A stretch of 64,000 nucleotides of DNA, from the NCBI GenBank assembly GCA_021018995.1, contig CM037590.1, forward strand, positions 38,938,287 to 39,002,286. The letters are read 5' to 3'. The notes below the pieces were generated by a model. That model was not told the DNA's origin. It saw only the letters and a program-made list of their open reading frames with translations, and made no database searches. The translations under genes were made by a program, and so were the position numbers. The stretch is from Chloranthus sessilifolius. Taxonomy: Eukaryota > Streptophyta > Magnoliopsida > Chloranthales > Chloranthaceae. This document shows, in pieces, positions 1 through 12,284 of this stretch. Each line of letters begins with the position of its first letter. Positions within the stretch are counted from its first letter, which is position 1.

Positions 1-100
1 CAGTCGAATATAAAAGAACTCATTGAAAATTTATTGGAGGCGAGACCTAAGGTATGTGTTGAAATCTGGTTTTATATGTTCAGTTTTGTTAACATAAATC

Positions 101-366
101 GATATCAACTGTATATAGAGTCGATAACGATTATATACACAATCGTTATCGACTTTATATAGAGTCGATACTGATAATATATGCCATCACTATCGATTAT
201 ATATACAGTCGATATCGATTATATTTACAATCGATAGCGACTATATATAATCGATAACGATCATATATAAAATCGATAGCGACTATATATAATCGATAAC
301 GATCATATATAAAATCGATAGCGACTATATGTACAGTCGATAACGATTATATTTAAAATCGATTTG
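101..366. repeat. TCGATA repeat array A (intron 1 of the Ulp1-like gene)
   Basis: About a dozen units of roughly 20-22 bp with the pattern RTCGATARCGAYTATATATA, alternating between the two strand senses. A two-unit block recurs exactly 42 bp apart (starts at 250 and 292). The core ATCGATA is near-palindromic, so the array can fold locally. Confidence 0.85.
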
Positions 367-1085
367 AACTTTTTAAAATGTGAACCAAAAATTAATTCTT
401 ATTTTGCACCATTATTTCGATGTACAAGATGTGGCTATGGAGGAGCTGATATCAAAGGTGTGCGACACAGCCGTTGATAAGGAACCACCAGCTCCTGCGC
501 ATCAGGTTCCTCCTCCTCCTCCCGTTGATGAGGTGACGACAGCTGTTGACGAGCAGCCTGAGACTCAAACTGATGAGGGTCCTGCTGGTGAAGAGGAAAC
601 CTCTTCCCAATTGCCTCACCAACAAGCTGAGCCTCGCTTAAGACCTAGGCAAGCAAAACTCAGCAAAGTAATTGTCGCCAAACCTAAGGCACAACGAAGG
701 GTAGCGATCAGAAGAAGCTTCTGAGAAGGCCAATGAAGGATCAACTAGCTGAACCAAGCGCTCTTGAGTTGACAGCGGAGCAAAAATAGATGCTCCTGCT
801 AAGCTTCCACTTGAGTTGACAGCGGAGCAAAAATATATGCTAGACATATGGAACAAGCCTCTGAAGGAGGACGGGTAAGTTATTCTTCCCTGAATCCTTA
901 ACTTTATTATTATATATTTATCGTGAAGATTAGTTAAGTTGGCCATTATTTATACAGTGAATATGTAAACACTATCGACAAGTATAAGCTGGTAGTGCAA
1001 TCCTTCAGATGTCTGGCGGCCACACAGTACCTGGATAACTTTGTAAGTTTAACATACTGTAGGCAAAATCAAGAATAGTTAAAGC

Positions 1086-1316
1086 TATCGACGACTCGAA
1101 AACGAGTCGATATCGATTCAATATAGAGTCGATAACGATGACTTACATAATCGTTATCGACTCTCAAATTAATCGATATCGATGGCTTTTAGAGTCGATA
1201 ACGATGGCTTATGTAATCGGTATCGACTCTGTAACTAATCGATATTGATTCATTGGAGAGTCGATAACGATGACTTAAGACATCGTCATCGATGACTTAT
1301 AGGGTCGATAACGATT
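1086..1316. repeat. TCGATA repeat array B (intron 3 of the Ulp1-like gene)
   Basis: The same near-palindromic unit as array A (GAGTCGATAACGATGACTTA and its inverse forms), about ten degenerate copies. It lies wholly within the intron at 1043-1365, so exon sequence is spared. Confidence 0.82.
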
Positions 1317-2354
1317 ATGTATTTCACTCTAACTGCATATTTAAATCTAACTGCATTGGTTTCAGGTTATGGGCGCCTATCTGAGACATTTGGAAGTAAT
1401 TGATGATAAAATTCATCCTGATAAAAATCTCAAAAACTTCCTTATGGACCCTGCCGCACTGACGTACATGGGCTATGAACTGAGAGATTTCAACAAGTTC
1501 CTGCTTGCTGAAAAATTATACGACCAATCGATCGAGGTTCAAGTTCAACGGTGGGCTGTCTATAGACAAAAAGAGACCGAAGGGAAGAAGCTGATGGAAA
1601 CTTTCTTCTTCAATGAGCTTCGAAATTTGTGGGCTCACGAATGCAGCATAGTATGCTTTTATCCTCTTTATAATTATTCTTTTTAATTTTTCTATCATAC
1701 CCTTTGAGATTATATTGCTTTTTTGTAGATATTTATGCCAATACATTCAGAACAACCACTACACTGGGCGCTTGCGATCGTGAGGATAGTCGAACGATCG
1801 ATAATGATCATCGACCCTATATTTAATAGGCCCTCCAAGGAAAGATATGTGTCCCAATTGCAGGCATTGGTAAGATATTTTGCTTAGCATATCTTTTATC
1901 ATTGTTAGCTTAGCATATCTGACACTCCTCTCTATTATTTCAAAACAAACCCAATACCTTCGCGTGATTTTATATTCGTACGGTGACTCCGCTGCACTGA
2001 TCACGAAGAACTATCCTTGGCCATCTAGTGACTGTCGGATCAAAGCCCTCCCCCAATAGACCAACTCATGTGATTATGGAGTGTTTGTTGTGAAGTATGT
2101 CGAGTACTTCATGATGGAGAAGAAATTTGACTTCATACAATCAGATATAGATAGGATCAGGGCAGAAATTGGCCATATACTGGCTACATACACAGGCGAT
2201 GGCGGAGTACTGGCGAAGGACGACAAAAAGGAGGGGGCGCAGCAGTAGTGTGGTTGTATTTTAATATTTTTGTAAATGTAAATGAAATATTTTTTCTTAA
2301 TGAATTATTTTGAAATAATTGCACTATTTTTATGTAGCTGTGGTTAAAAAGTAG

Positions 2355-2665
2355 AAATCGCAGCCATTATCGACTACATATAGAGTCGTCATCGACTATA
2401 TAACTAAACGGTAATGACTCTGTATGTAATCGCTATCGACTATATATAGAGTCGTCATCGACTATATAACTAATCGGTAACGACTCTGTATGTAATCGCT
2501 ATCGACTATATATAGAGTCGTCATCGACTGCATAAGTGATCGATACTGATTCTTAAATGAATCGATATCGACTTTATAAATAGTCGATGACAACTCTATA
2601 TAGAGTCGATATCGATTATGGATACAGTCAATGACGACTCTATGATTAATCGGTAAAGACTATAT
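2355..2665. repeat. TCGATA repeat array C (between the convergent MULE genes)
   Basis: Units of about 22 bp organised into a higher-order repeat: GAGTCGTCATCGACT starts at 2383, 2449 and 2515, exactly 66 bp (3 x 22) apart. It fills much of the gap between the stop of the Ulp1-like gene (2248) and the end of the transposase (about 2808). Confidence 0.85.
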
Positions 2666-2807
2666 TACAGTAAAAAAATATTGATTTTGAATTTCTCGTT
2701 TACATTCAATCTATCATTATTAAAAATATACACTGTCAACCTATCGTCCCATCGCCTTGCCCTCATGGATTGGTGACAGACCATATTCACCATCGCAATC
2801 GCTACAC

Positions 2808-5478
2808 TCAGAGTGCCCTAACCTTACCCTTAGACCTTATCCTTCTCTTCCTCGGACGGCTGGCTTGCTTTCGGCAATAATAGGGTGATCTTACTTTCAT
2901 ATTTTTAGGGAGTTGCTCTTCTTGAAACTCCCATTGACTTTTATCGAGGGTGAGAACCCATTGCTCATCGTATGTTTGTCTAAAGCAAGCGGTGAAAAAC
3001 TATTTCTCAAAAAGTTATGGTAGTCGTAACTTCTTCGATTGATGGCCGCCACGGCATGGGAGCAAGGCAAGCCATGAATGTGCCAACGGCGGCAACTACA
3101 GGTCTTGTGTTCCAAGTCGACATGATGAATGAAATTTCCGGAATTGACTTAGAATTGATCGCGCCCGTATGGTTGAGCTCTCTTTCTACTGGCCCATTGT
3201 AACACCTTCATGTGCGCGTCTGCTTTCGGGCAGAGAAGGGTGGTCCATTTTTCAGATATCTCTCTGCGTTTTTGAAAATGATTGGCGACTTTCTCTCTAG
3301 TAGTTCTGATTAAATCGAGAATTGGTCTCTCTCGAACTTTCTTTAGCACACTGTTTAAACTTTCGACAATATTCGTAGTCAGGGAATCGTACTGCCTTCC
3401 TTCGATATGTGTGCGTGCCAAATGCTTCGGATTTATTTTCAAAATATATTCTACGGCCTGAGAATCAGCAGGATCTTTCTTCATTTCGTTAATAAAATAA
3501 TCAAATTTTTCTTTCGAATATGCACGCGCAGCGCACCACCATAGACCCTTCACATTGTTCCTGGGATACTTGTGCTGCAAATTTTGTGTCATATGCCGCA
3601 TGCAGTAGTTGTGATATGCGTTAGGGAAGATACATTTCACCGCATTTATTAAACCCTTCGACCTGTCCGTGATAAATATGAAATCTTTGTTAAACCCACC
3701 GATCACGAACGCACCTACCCGTTCAAGAAACCACATCCACGTATCCTCTTCTTCTAATTTGACCACGGTAAATGCTAACGGTAATATATGACCATTACCG
3801 TCTTGCACAGAGGCGATAAGTAGGATCCCTTCGAAACGTCCTCGTAGGTGTGTGCCGTCTACAAGCAATATGCGACGAAGTGTATTGCGGTAGCTTTTGA
3901 TGCATGGGCCAAAACTCCAAAAAAATCTTTGAAACTTACCGTCAAGAGTAAGTTGAAATGATGTTTGTACATTAGGATCTACCCTTTCCATCTCCTTCAC
4001 GTAGGCCGGTAGATCAACAAATTGTCCTTCCCAACTGCCTCTAATATCATTAATGGCAAGTTCTTTTCCCCTCCAAGCCTTTGCATATGAGATTTGCACA
4101 TTATAAGCTTTTGCAATATCAAATATTATCGACGCCGGTGTGTAGTCGAATCCTTCCATAAGTTTATCCCGTAAATAGTTCGCTACGAAGGAGATTGTTG
4201 CATTACGGTGACCGTGCAGTTCGATCTTAGTGGCTCCGCATGTGTGAGTACTATTGAATGTCTTGATTTGGAAAGAATCGAGCCCAGTCAATTTAGAAGC
4301 ATATATTCGCCACGAACAATCGGGTTCGTAGCATCCGGCTGTCACTTGATAACTAGCGGTCCTCAAAGGCCGAATTTAAAAGTTTTTCTCCACCGCGTGC
4401 TCTTTCAATGCTCTTTGAAATGTTTGTTTGTCTCGAAAGATCTCTCCAATTTTAAACGTCCAATTCCGAAATTTAGTTTCCACCTCTTCATCGGAGGAGT
4501 CGCCTGATGTCTCTGATATTTCGTAATCTTCGTCTACTAGGGGATTGTCAATGTCTCTCACAAAAATTTTCGGATCCTCTTTGATAAACCCATCCGGTTC
4601 GCCTTCATATTCTTCTTCTAAGGTATCTTCATTCATGGCTTGAGGATGACTACGCCATTCACTAGCGGTGTTCTCGGGTGGTTGACTAGATCCTTCACCG
4701 AAGGGGTTCTGATGTGATTGACCGGATCCTTCACCGAATGGATAATGACGTGGTTGGCTAGGCCCTTCACCGAAGGGGTGCTCATGTGTATGGACATGGG
4801 GTTGAGTTTCTCCGATAATTCCCATCGATGGCATGGTAGAACATAAGTCTTGAGTAAACCAAGTTGTCCATCCACCGGGGAAGATATGACTGAAATCGTC
4901 GGTATCCACCACCCTTTCTGAAGTGTAGTCTAACCATTGACTATATTGTTGTGACCCATGCATGTATTTTACTGGGTCATCATACGATTCAATCGGAGCA
5001 TCGTTTAAATCAAATATTATTTTCCCTCTGTCATCGTTTGCCGCAATATAACCGTCATCGCCTAACGGGACGGTATCGTATACAGTTTCATCCTCAAACT
5101 TACATGACTGAAATGAATGAGTCACAAAATCAGTCCCGCCGAGATCTACTTGTTCAGCTTCAACTGGGAAGGATGACGGTTCCTTAATGATGAATACTTT
5201 TATAACGTCCACCGCGGATTTATAAAACATAAATAAGGTTGCCAAATCATCAGAGTCCAAAATGTCAGCAACCACAGGCGTATTCACTATCTTCATATGA
5301 AACTTTGTGGGCTTCATTCTGCCATAAAACTGACAGCAGACATTCGCCTTATGAATTGTTCATAAGAAATTTTAGTTGAAATGTTAATAAGCCTCCGCCG
5401 GCCACCTTCATACAAGCCATCATCGTTTACAAGAAGGCCATCATAGTGACAAAGAAGAGGAATCCTCACGTCCGTCAT
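2808..5478 (-). pseudogene. MuDR/MULE-type transposase, degraded
   Basis: Transposase of a Mutator-like element, about 860 codons on -. From the ATG at 5478 come an N-terminal PB1-like segment, an acidic linker with three PFGEG repeats (about 4700-4800), the MuDR DNA-binding region ending in CSWRIYASK, and the MULE catalytic domain. The latter shows LLVDGTHLRG, FITDRSKGL, the CMRH zinc-like pair and IVESLN, consistent with the D-D-E triad. A SWIM zinc finger follows (CSCRRWHIHGLPCSHA, about 3108-3060). Breaks: a frame change near 5320, in-frame TAA codons at 4376-4378 and 3149-3151, and a frame change near 3005, after which the usual C-terminal region (DEQWVLTLDKSQWEFQ) resumes to a TGA at 2808. 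The enzyme would cut and join element ends in the nucleus; this copy cannot encode it intact. Confidence 0.85.
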
Positions 5479-5551
5479 CGTCTGTTTAAAAATGAGAAGG
5501 GAGGGATTATAAGACTGATGAAACAAAAGAGAAAAGACGACTATAAATCTT

Positions 5552-5735
5552 AGTTAATTGTATATAGAGTCGATTACGATTGCATATACAATCGTCATCG
5601 ACTCCATATAGAGTCGATATCAATTGTATATAGAGTCGATAACGACTACAAATACAATCGTCATCGACTCTATATAGAATTGATAGCGACTCTATATGGA
5701 GTCGATGGCGATTGTATTTGCAATCGATATATATT
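5552..5735. repeat. TCGATA repeat array D (upstream of the transposase)
   Basis: About eight units of the same repeat as arrays A-C (for example GAGTCGATAACGACTACAAA and ATCGTCATCGACTCTATATA). It starts about 75 bp upstream of the putative transposase ATG, so it sits where a promoter or subterminal region would be. Confidence 0.82.
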
Positions 5736-6191
5736 TTTAAAAAAACGGATCGAAGGATACAAAGACCTTTCTTATACTATACGAATAGGAGATACTGCAT
5801 CACTAAGAAACACTAATAAATTGAAAACGGGGTTTAAGTAGGATACCTCGCGTCACAAGGACAAACTTCAGGGTCTTTTTGTCACAATGAAGAAATGCAG
5901 GAGCTTCTTCTCCCAAACCTCTCTTTTCTTCTTCGAAATAGCAGATCGGAGCAGATCATACTAAGTAAGGAGACGTCGTCTAGGGTTTTGCACCTCTAAT
6001 TTTTTTGCAGGATAAAATGAGGAAGAAGATGATGCTTTGTTGGTTAAAGAAGGTCATAGAAGGGGGTAATTTGGACCTTTTACTCTCCTTAAGGTCGGCT
6101 AAGCTTGAAGCTGATTTGTTTGGGTAAAAGTGAAACTACAAGGCTTCTGACATAAAAGACGCATATGATAAGGCCGGTTAGGTAAATTTCC
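5736..6191. other. Possible outer flank of the MULE; no gene seen
   Basis: AT-rich sequence with no supported coding region. The right boundary of the MULE should be here, but I cannot see a terminal inverted repeat or a 9-bp target duplication because the partner end lies outside the window. Confidence 0.4.
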
Positions 6192-6530
6192 CTATTTATG
6201 AAGAAGAGCTTTTCCGTACACACAATTCAAAACATAGCGGTCCTCACGGCATCGTTCCTCAGCAATCGGCATCTTCAGATCTTTTACAAGAACATAATTT
6301 GGAATAAAGACGAAGTAGCAGCCACGCTCCACTGTAAATTGAGATCCAGATAACAGGTTTTTTGGGATATGGGGAGCATAATAAGCTTTGAGAATTGAGA
6401 AGTTCCTATGCTTGGTAAATGTACCTGCATCTTTGGCAATATGATGAGTTGCAGCACTATCTGGACACAAAAGAGTATCATATTCAGATCCAATAGATTG
6501 CCCTATGCTTCTGTTTCTCATACAACACCA
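6192..6530 (-). pseudogene. Copia gag-pol fragment (protease end / gag pre-integrase region)
   Basis: About 110 codons on - reading like the copia segment after the protease: a DSGATHHM-like block (DSAATHHIAKD), then YYAPHIPKNLLSGSQF, matching the usual V-P-x-x-x-N-L-L-S-V pattern, and a VLVKDLKMP stretch. No reverse transcriptase, LTR or primer-binding site adjoins it, so it is an isolated scrap. The match is by eye and moderately convincing. Confidence 0.55.
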
Positions 6531-6534
6531 TCTT

Positions 6535-9450
6535 CAAAATGTCATGGACCTTTTTGAAACACACCATGTGACACATCTCTTTAGAGCAACTTAAAACTGC
6601 TATTTAGAAAAGGGTTACCAAAGAAAGCCTTTGTTTGACAAGTCCTATTTATGGGATTAGACAGTGTTATACAGTGGACAATTTATATTAGACAATATAG
6701 TAGACAGCTTTTGTAACGCAACGTGACTGGCTGAACACATAAGCTGTCTGCAACATTATCTACCAAAAACTATCCACTATTTATAATTTTCCTTATGGGA
6801 TGATAATAGCTCCTAAGCGACATTTAAACACATATGTGTGTCACATGGCTTAATGATAAATCACACTTTGTGACTTATCATTATGCCACGTGACACACAT
6901 TTGTGACTAATCTAAATTGAACAAGTGACAATTCATCATTGGAACATAATTATAAGTGCGTGTGAATCATCCGATTGATGACCTTTAATATTAGCCATTA
7001 AAACTAAAAACAACAGTTGATTAGTTAACAAATCAAATAATTTAAATCTCTTAAAACAACATTTTCGAGCATGTTGCACTTCAATGAATGATCTATCACT
7101 TCGACGATACAACTCGTCCACATCTTAAACCATCGATGGTGTAAGATTGTGTAGACACCACTTTAGTGTTTAAATGACAGTCAGAAGGGTCACGCAGTCC
7201 CATATTTATTTATAGGGCTGCTACAAACCCTCACCAATCTATGAATATATACTCCATTAAGTCCGACTGAAAATAATTGATTGCTTTCAATCGGATGATG
7301 CAGATTGTATTTCATTCTAATCTTCCATATAATTGATTGCTTTGAAGGGAATGATAGAGATTGTTTTTCGTTCTAATCTTCCCCACAATTAAGCTTGATA
7401 TCTTTGGAATATCATCAATAGGTCATGTTTTCATTCCACATGACACGCATCCCAAAAGTGACCCGTGAGCTTTATTTGTGCCCTGTGAAATGTTAGAACA
7501 AAAAATTGTCTCCGTCGTTGACTCGAAGCAGTCATCTGGTTTTCCTTTTTTTTAAAAGGTGTGGCAACAACAAAAATGAGTGTGTCACTGACAAGGCTAT
7601 TTATTTATTTATGATTAGCGTTTGAAGAACACATGGCTTCCCACCATAAAAGACTAGTCGACTCCCTTAAATCAGACGATGGTGATTGTTCTTCACTCCC
7701 ATCTTCAGCACAAGATATCTTGAGATCATGACCCACCTATCAAACGACCAATGATTACAAGTGGCACACATTCCTGAAAGTGATTGTGATCATGGGCGTA
7801 CCTATCAGACGATCACTCTTGGGGATGAATGCCACAAGGAATCAACATGTAACCATCTGATAGAGTGCACCATGATCTAAAGATCTATTGATCAGAGGAT
7901 TGGAACATTCTGCATTGTCTGATTCAAGGCAAACTGTGTATTCTTCACAGGTTTAATGGATGCAAATAACGTTACCCTTTATTTATTTATTCCATCATTC
8001 ATCCAAGGATGGATACTATATATCTCTATATAACTAAGTTTTGGTGTTTCATACCAACTATTACCCGAAATCAGTAACCATGATCAACCGATCACATACG
8101 TCTAATATTGGACGGCGGATAACCGATCACTGACAGCAATCTACTTGTTGCAATCGTCCCATCAATCACCAGGTAGGTTAGCTAGCAGTTTAGCACCCTC
8201 ATGGAAGACCACTAACCTTAGTAGTGCTTAATAACACAGAGTAATTTCTGCTTTTCTCATTTGATCAGTTGGGATTAAAATCACATCCTTCAATGAAAAC
8301 GTCTGCGAACCTAATTACAACAGAAGCAACACGGTTAGTTTCTCTATTTTTTCTTTAATTTTTTTTTTCATTTGAATCAGATATTTGGGCTTTAACTTGA
8401 TTGATTTGGATTTATGTGGATTCAATTATTTGAGGTATGGATCTGTTTATTGATTTGGATGAATTTAATATTGGGGCTTTAATCTGAATAAAGTAGGTTG
8501 GTGTTTGATGATTTGATTGATAATGAAACGTCTATGTTCTGAATTAATGATTTTATTCTTTGGGAAAACGCAAATAGAGGGATGTTTATCAGTTTATGCT
8601 GCCTTTGCTTTAATATTTTAATTTTTGGCCACCGATTAATGCGCCATGTATTGCAAATTTGCAATGTTCAAATCATCTTTTTTCCCACCTTTTTTTTAAT
8701 TTTTTCTTTAAAATTTTTTTTTTCTTTGTTTTATCCCCACTTTTTTTTTTTTTTTTCTTAAAAAGGTTTTTTTTTTTAAATGCACAAGTTGTACCAGAAA
8801 TCTGGACGAGATGAACTCGATCTCCTAAGATTTCACGTTCATGTAAAAATGATCGATGGATAAAACCCCAATCGGAGAGAGGATACGTTGGAAATAGAAG
8901 CAGGAGACTAAATATATATAATATATGTAGAGATTTAGAAATGAGAGGCGAGAGAGATTGATAAGTGAGAGAAAGATGAAGCAGAGGAATTTTTGCATGA
9001 ACAAGAAGATGAATGATAAGGAAGGTGAAGAACCATAGTTAAAGAAACAAATAGTGTTTAGTTGTGTGCTTCATTTGGATTTTGTTTAATGTCATGTATT
9101 TTATAGATTTTTGAGTGTTCTAAAACAATAAAATTCAATCTCTTTATGTTTACTTAAAAATTAAATTTATCACAACCACCTTCGAGTTATGCATCGTTGG
9201 TACACCTTAAATTTCTAACCGTGTGCATAATGTGCATGCCCATCCTTTTAGTCACGTGCATTGTACGTGCGTGCCTACTAGTATAGACAACAAATCTAGT
9301 AGCCGACATCAACTCACAATATCGCCGTTACTGCTAACAGAGATGCTCAATAACCGCATAGACAACAAATATGAGAGTTTGGAATTTATTTTTAAATATT
9401 TATTCTTTCTTTATTTCCAGATTTCCTAAAAGATTACCATTAGCATAACT
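6535..9450. other. Gene-free stretch with mosaic repeat and poly-T tracts
   Basis: No credible coding region. From about 7240 to 7960 it repeats phrases such as ATTGATTGCTTTGAA, GATTGTTCTTC, TCTTGAGATCATG and ATCAGACGATCA, which also occur at 36170-37850. Between 8340 and 8770 it is T-rich with long homopolymer runs. The rest shows nothing I recognise. Confidence 0.45.
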
Positions 9451-10092
9451 TGATTTTCAAGGGTGCTATTAGGTTAGATAATCAGGCTAGGGTTAGGTAC
9501 TTAGGTAGAAATAAGAGAGAGAGAGAGAGAAAGAAGAAAGCGAGAGAGAGCGAGAGAAGCAAAATGACCTAGTTAGGGTTAGTGTGACGGTCCAGACCCA
9601 CATGCCGTAATAGTGTCCGGTTCTAGGCTTAAGTTCCCTCCCCGGTTTTGTTTGTGGCATGGGCTTAAGTCTCCACCCAAAACGCGTTATGACATGTAGT
9701 GTCTGCAATCACATAAAACTCAGGGTCAGGACTTTTCTCTATCCAATGTGGGACTATTACAACCTCCCACCTTATAGAAGAGCCATCCTCGGCTCTGATA
9801 CCATTCTGTGACGACCCAAACCCACATGCCACAATATTGTCTGGTTCTGGGCTTAAGTCCCCTCCTCGATTTTGTTTTTGGCATGGGCTCAAGTCCCTAC
9901 CCAAAATGCGTCATGACATGTAGTGTCCACAATCACATATAGCCCAAGGTCAGGACTTTTCTCTATCCAATGTGGGACTATTACAGTTAGTGTGCCTACT
10001 AGCCTTTATGTTGATATTAAAAAACAAAGATATTCTTACATTACACCCACCCACTATTATACGATAACTCCTACATACGTGCATATATCTCA
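9451..10092 (-). repeat. 3' LTR of the copia element, split by a TRIM
   Basis: Starts TGATTTTCAAGGG and ends ATATATCTCA. It aligns by eye with 16911-17155 once the 403-bp TRIM at 9583-9985 and one copy of its target GTTAG are removed. Confidence 0.7.
9583..9985 (-). mobile_element. TRIM: terminal-repeat retrotransposon in miniature (403 bp)
   Basis: Two direct repeats of exactly 179 bp (9583-9761 and 9807-9985), each starting TGTGACG and ending ACTATTACA, flank a 45-bp interior (9762-9806). Read on -, the interior begins GAATGGTATCAGAGCCGAGG, the initiator-methionine tRNA primer-binding site, and ends in the purine tract AAGGTGGGAGGT. This is the whole retrotransposon skeleton without a gene. 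It is flanked by perfect 5-bp duplications GTTAG (9578-9582 and 9986-9990). It must be moved by proteins of another element. Confidence 0.93.
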
Positions 10093-10105
10093 ATACTCCC
10101 CTCAT
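10093..10105 (-). other. Polypurine tract of the copia element
   Basis: On - this reads ATGAGGGGAGTAT directly before the 3' LTR, where plus-strand DNA synthesis would be primed. Confidence 0.55.
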
Positions 10106-11381
10106 ACTATTGCATAGATATCTATTATACGCGGCTTGACAACAATACTTTGTAATTGTGAGGGGCCAAGTGCCTTAATGAAAATATCTGCTAATTGATA
10201 TGAAGAAGCCACTTTAGGAGTGTCAATGATGCCAACTTGAATCTATTCTCGAATGAATTGAAGAGTCTACCACCATAACAATGGCCTCCCAGTAATCATA
10301 ATGCAGGGGAATGGGAATGTATGGAGGAGGTCCAAGCTTAGTGAGAAGAGAACAAAGCCATAGGAGCTCACACATACCATGTTTCGTAACTCTATACTCA
10401 GACAACACTAGGGTTAGAATCACTCCTTGCTTGTTACTCTTCCACACCACCAAGTTACCTCCTAGGAAAGCAAAATATCCGGAGGTGGAATGGCGATTAG
10501 TAGGAGCTCCAACATAATTGGCATCACTATAGAAACTAGTAGAAGGGTGTCCCACATTAGAGTGGAATAACCCTCTTCCAGGAGAGAACTTAAGATAGTG
10601 TAATATGTGATGCATAATTGCATAATGCTCGACATCCATATGTGACGCTCGTGGTGCATGCATAATTTGAGGAAGACCAGATACAACAAATGTTAGATCT
10701 GGCCTGGTATTGGTGAGATAGATAAGACACCCAACTAGAAGTTGATACCCATGCGTCAAAAAGTGGCTCTTCAATATCGACATCATGATGATGCTTAGAA
10801 TCCATGAGAGACTTGGCAGGTCCGCATCCAAGCATGTCAGTATCCTGCAACAAATCAATAGCATACTTTCTCTGTGAAAAGGAGATCTCACGAGGAGAAT
10901 ACACAATCTCTATACCAAGGAAGAATCTAAGGCGATTCAAGTCTTTTACATCAAATACCCGACTTGGTTATGCATTTAGATGAGTGATAAAGGCAGTATC
11001 ATTACCAATGACTATAATATCGTTAACATAATAAGATAATCCTCAAGCCTCCTGATCCTATATGAATAAAGCATGTGTGGTTTGAGTGGCAACAAATGAA
11101 ACCCATGGTATGAACAACGATACTAAATCTTTGAAACCAAGCCCTAAGAGACTGCTTTAGCCCGTAAATTGATATGTGAAGGCAATAAACTTTCCAAAAT
11201 ACTCCCCGCTGAAGACGATAGCCAAGTGAGGGTTCCATGTAGATTTCCTCTTTCAATGCCCGTGATGGAAAATATTCTTAACTTCGAGCTTATATAAGGG
11301 CCAATGTTAGTGAGCCGCTCAAGAGATGATGACTCGAACCGAAGTGAGCTTAGCAATGTTTGCAAATGTGGTAGTGAAATC

Positions 11382-12251
11382 TAACGCAAACGAGAAATTA
11401 GAAAAAAGAAGAAAGGAGCTGTATGACTGCGGGAACAAGAATTAAATACAGAAATTAAAAGTATTATATGGGAGTTTTAAAAGGGACTTGAGGGCTGCTG
11501 TTAAAAACTGTTTAATAGCCCGAAGAGGAGCAGCCAAAAGGGTAGTTAATAGGAGTAACAAGAGAGCTGCAGCTGGATTGATTTTCCATAAAAAACAGAT
11601 TCAAAAAGATTACAAGCAGTTTGATAGTCCAGAAAAAGAGGATATTTCCAAATATCTAGGGTTGTTTAAGAGGTGCTGAAATGGTTCCAATAATGAAGCT
11701 TTAAAGGCCCAGAACGGGGCAAGAGTTAAAGTAACAATGCAGACCATGTTTAAAGGTTCAATAAATTGCATTAACGGCTCAGAAAATCATAGTTAAAGAC
11801 CCAAAAGGGGCTGCAATAACGGTCTAATTAATTTAGAAATAAAAGGGGGCCTGAATGTCGCATGAGACTTAAATGGCCATGTGATCACTTCTTCACGTGG
11901 GAGTCTATTTGCAAGAGACAGAATTGGAGAGAAATCTATTTCATTTATTTGAGAATAATTGAGTTTCCTATTTTAGGATTCTCATTCCTAATTCAGGAGT
12001 TGGATAAAGAAAGGATTTTAGGCGATGGCAAGACCCCAAAATCCCCGAGAGAATGAATATCTTTCTTTCTTTTTTAGTTCTTTTTAGTTCCTTTTAAATA
12101 GGAAGTCTTTTAATTGCCATTGTTAAGCAGTTATATAGTATTAGGGGTCTATGAAAATCTAGTATTAGGAGTCTTTTTTCACAACCGTAGTTAAGAACTT
12201 ATCTATTTATTAGGAGTCTTTTTTTTAACACAATATTTGTGTGTGTGTGTG

Positions 12252-12284
<33 letters not shown>

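Larger units (their letters stand above)
1..2248 (+). pseudogene. Ulp1-like (C48) SUMO-protease passenger gene of a MULE, 5' end outside window
   Basis: Multi-exon gene entering from the left edge. Exons read from GT-AG sites: 1-51, about 431-874, 958-1042, 1366-1650, 1729-1869 and about 1945-2248 (TAG). The second holds a Pro/Glu-rich linker. The fifth carries a C48-type His motif (LHWALAIV) and the Asp about 17 residues on (MIIDP); the last carries TNSCDYGVFVVKYVEYFM, matching the family's Q-x-N-x-x-D-C-G block. C48 proteases cleave SUMO from conjugates. This copy looks dead: the nucleophile Cys is Tyr (TAT), a TAG precedes the TNSCDYG block, exon 2 shifts frame near 705, and a 32-base segment is repeated at 763 and 810. 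It converges on a MULE transposase, the arrangement known for KAONASHI-type MULEs. The domain call is firm; the start of the last exon is uncertain. Confidence 0.72.

Noticed and set aside
101-366. CRISPR-like array
   Set aside because: The units are near-palindromic and contiguous without unique spacers, and the host is a plant; they are transposon-borne repeats.
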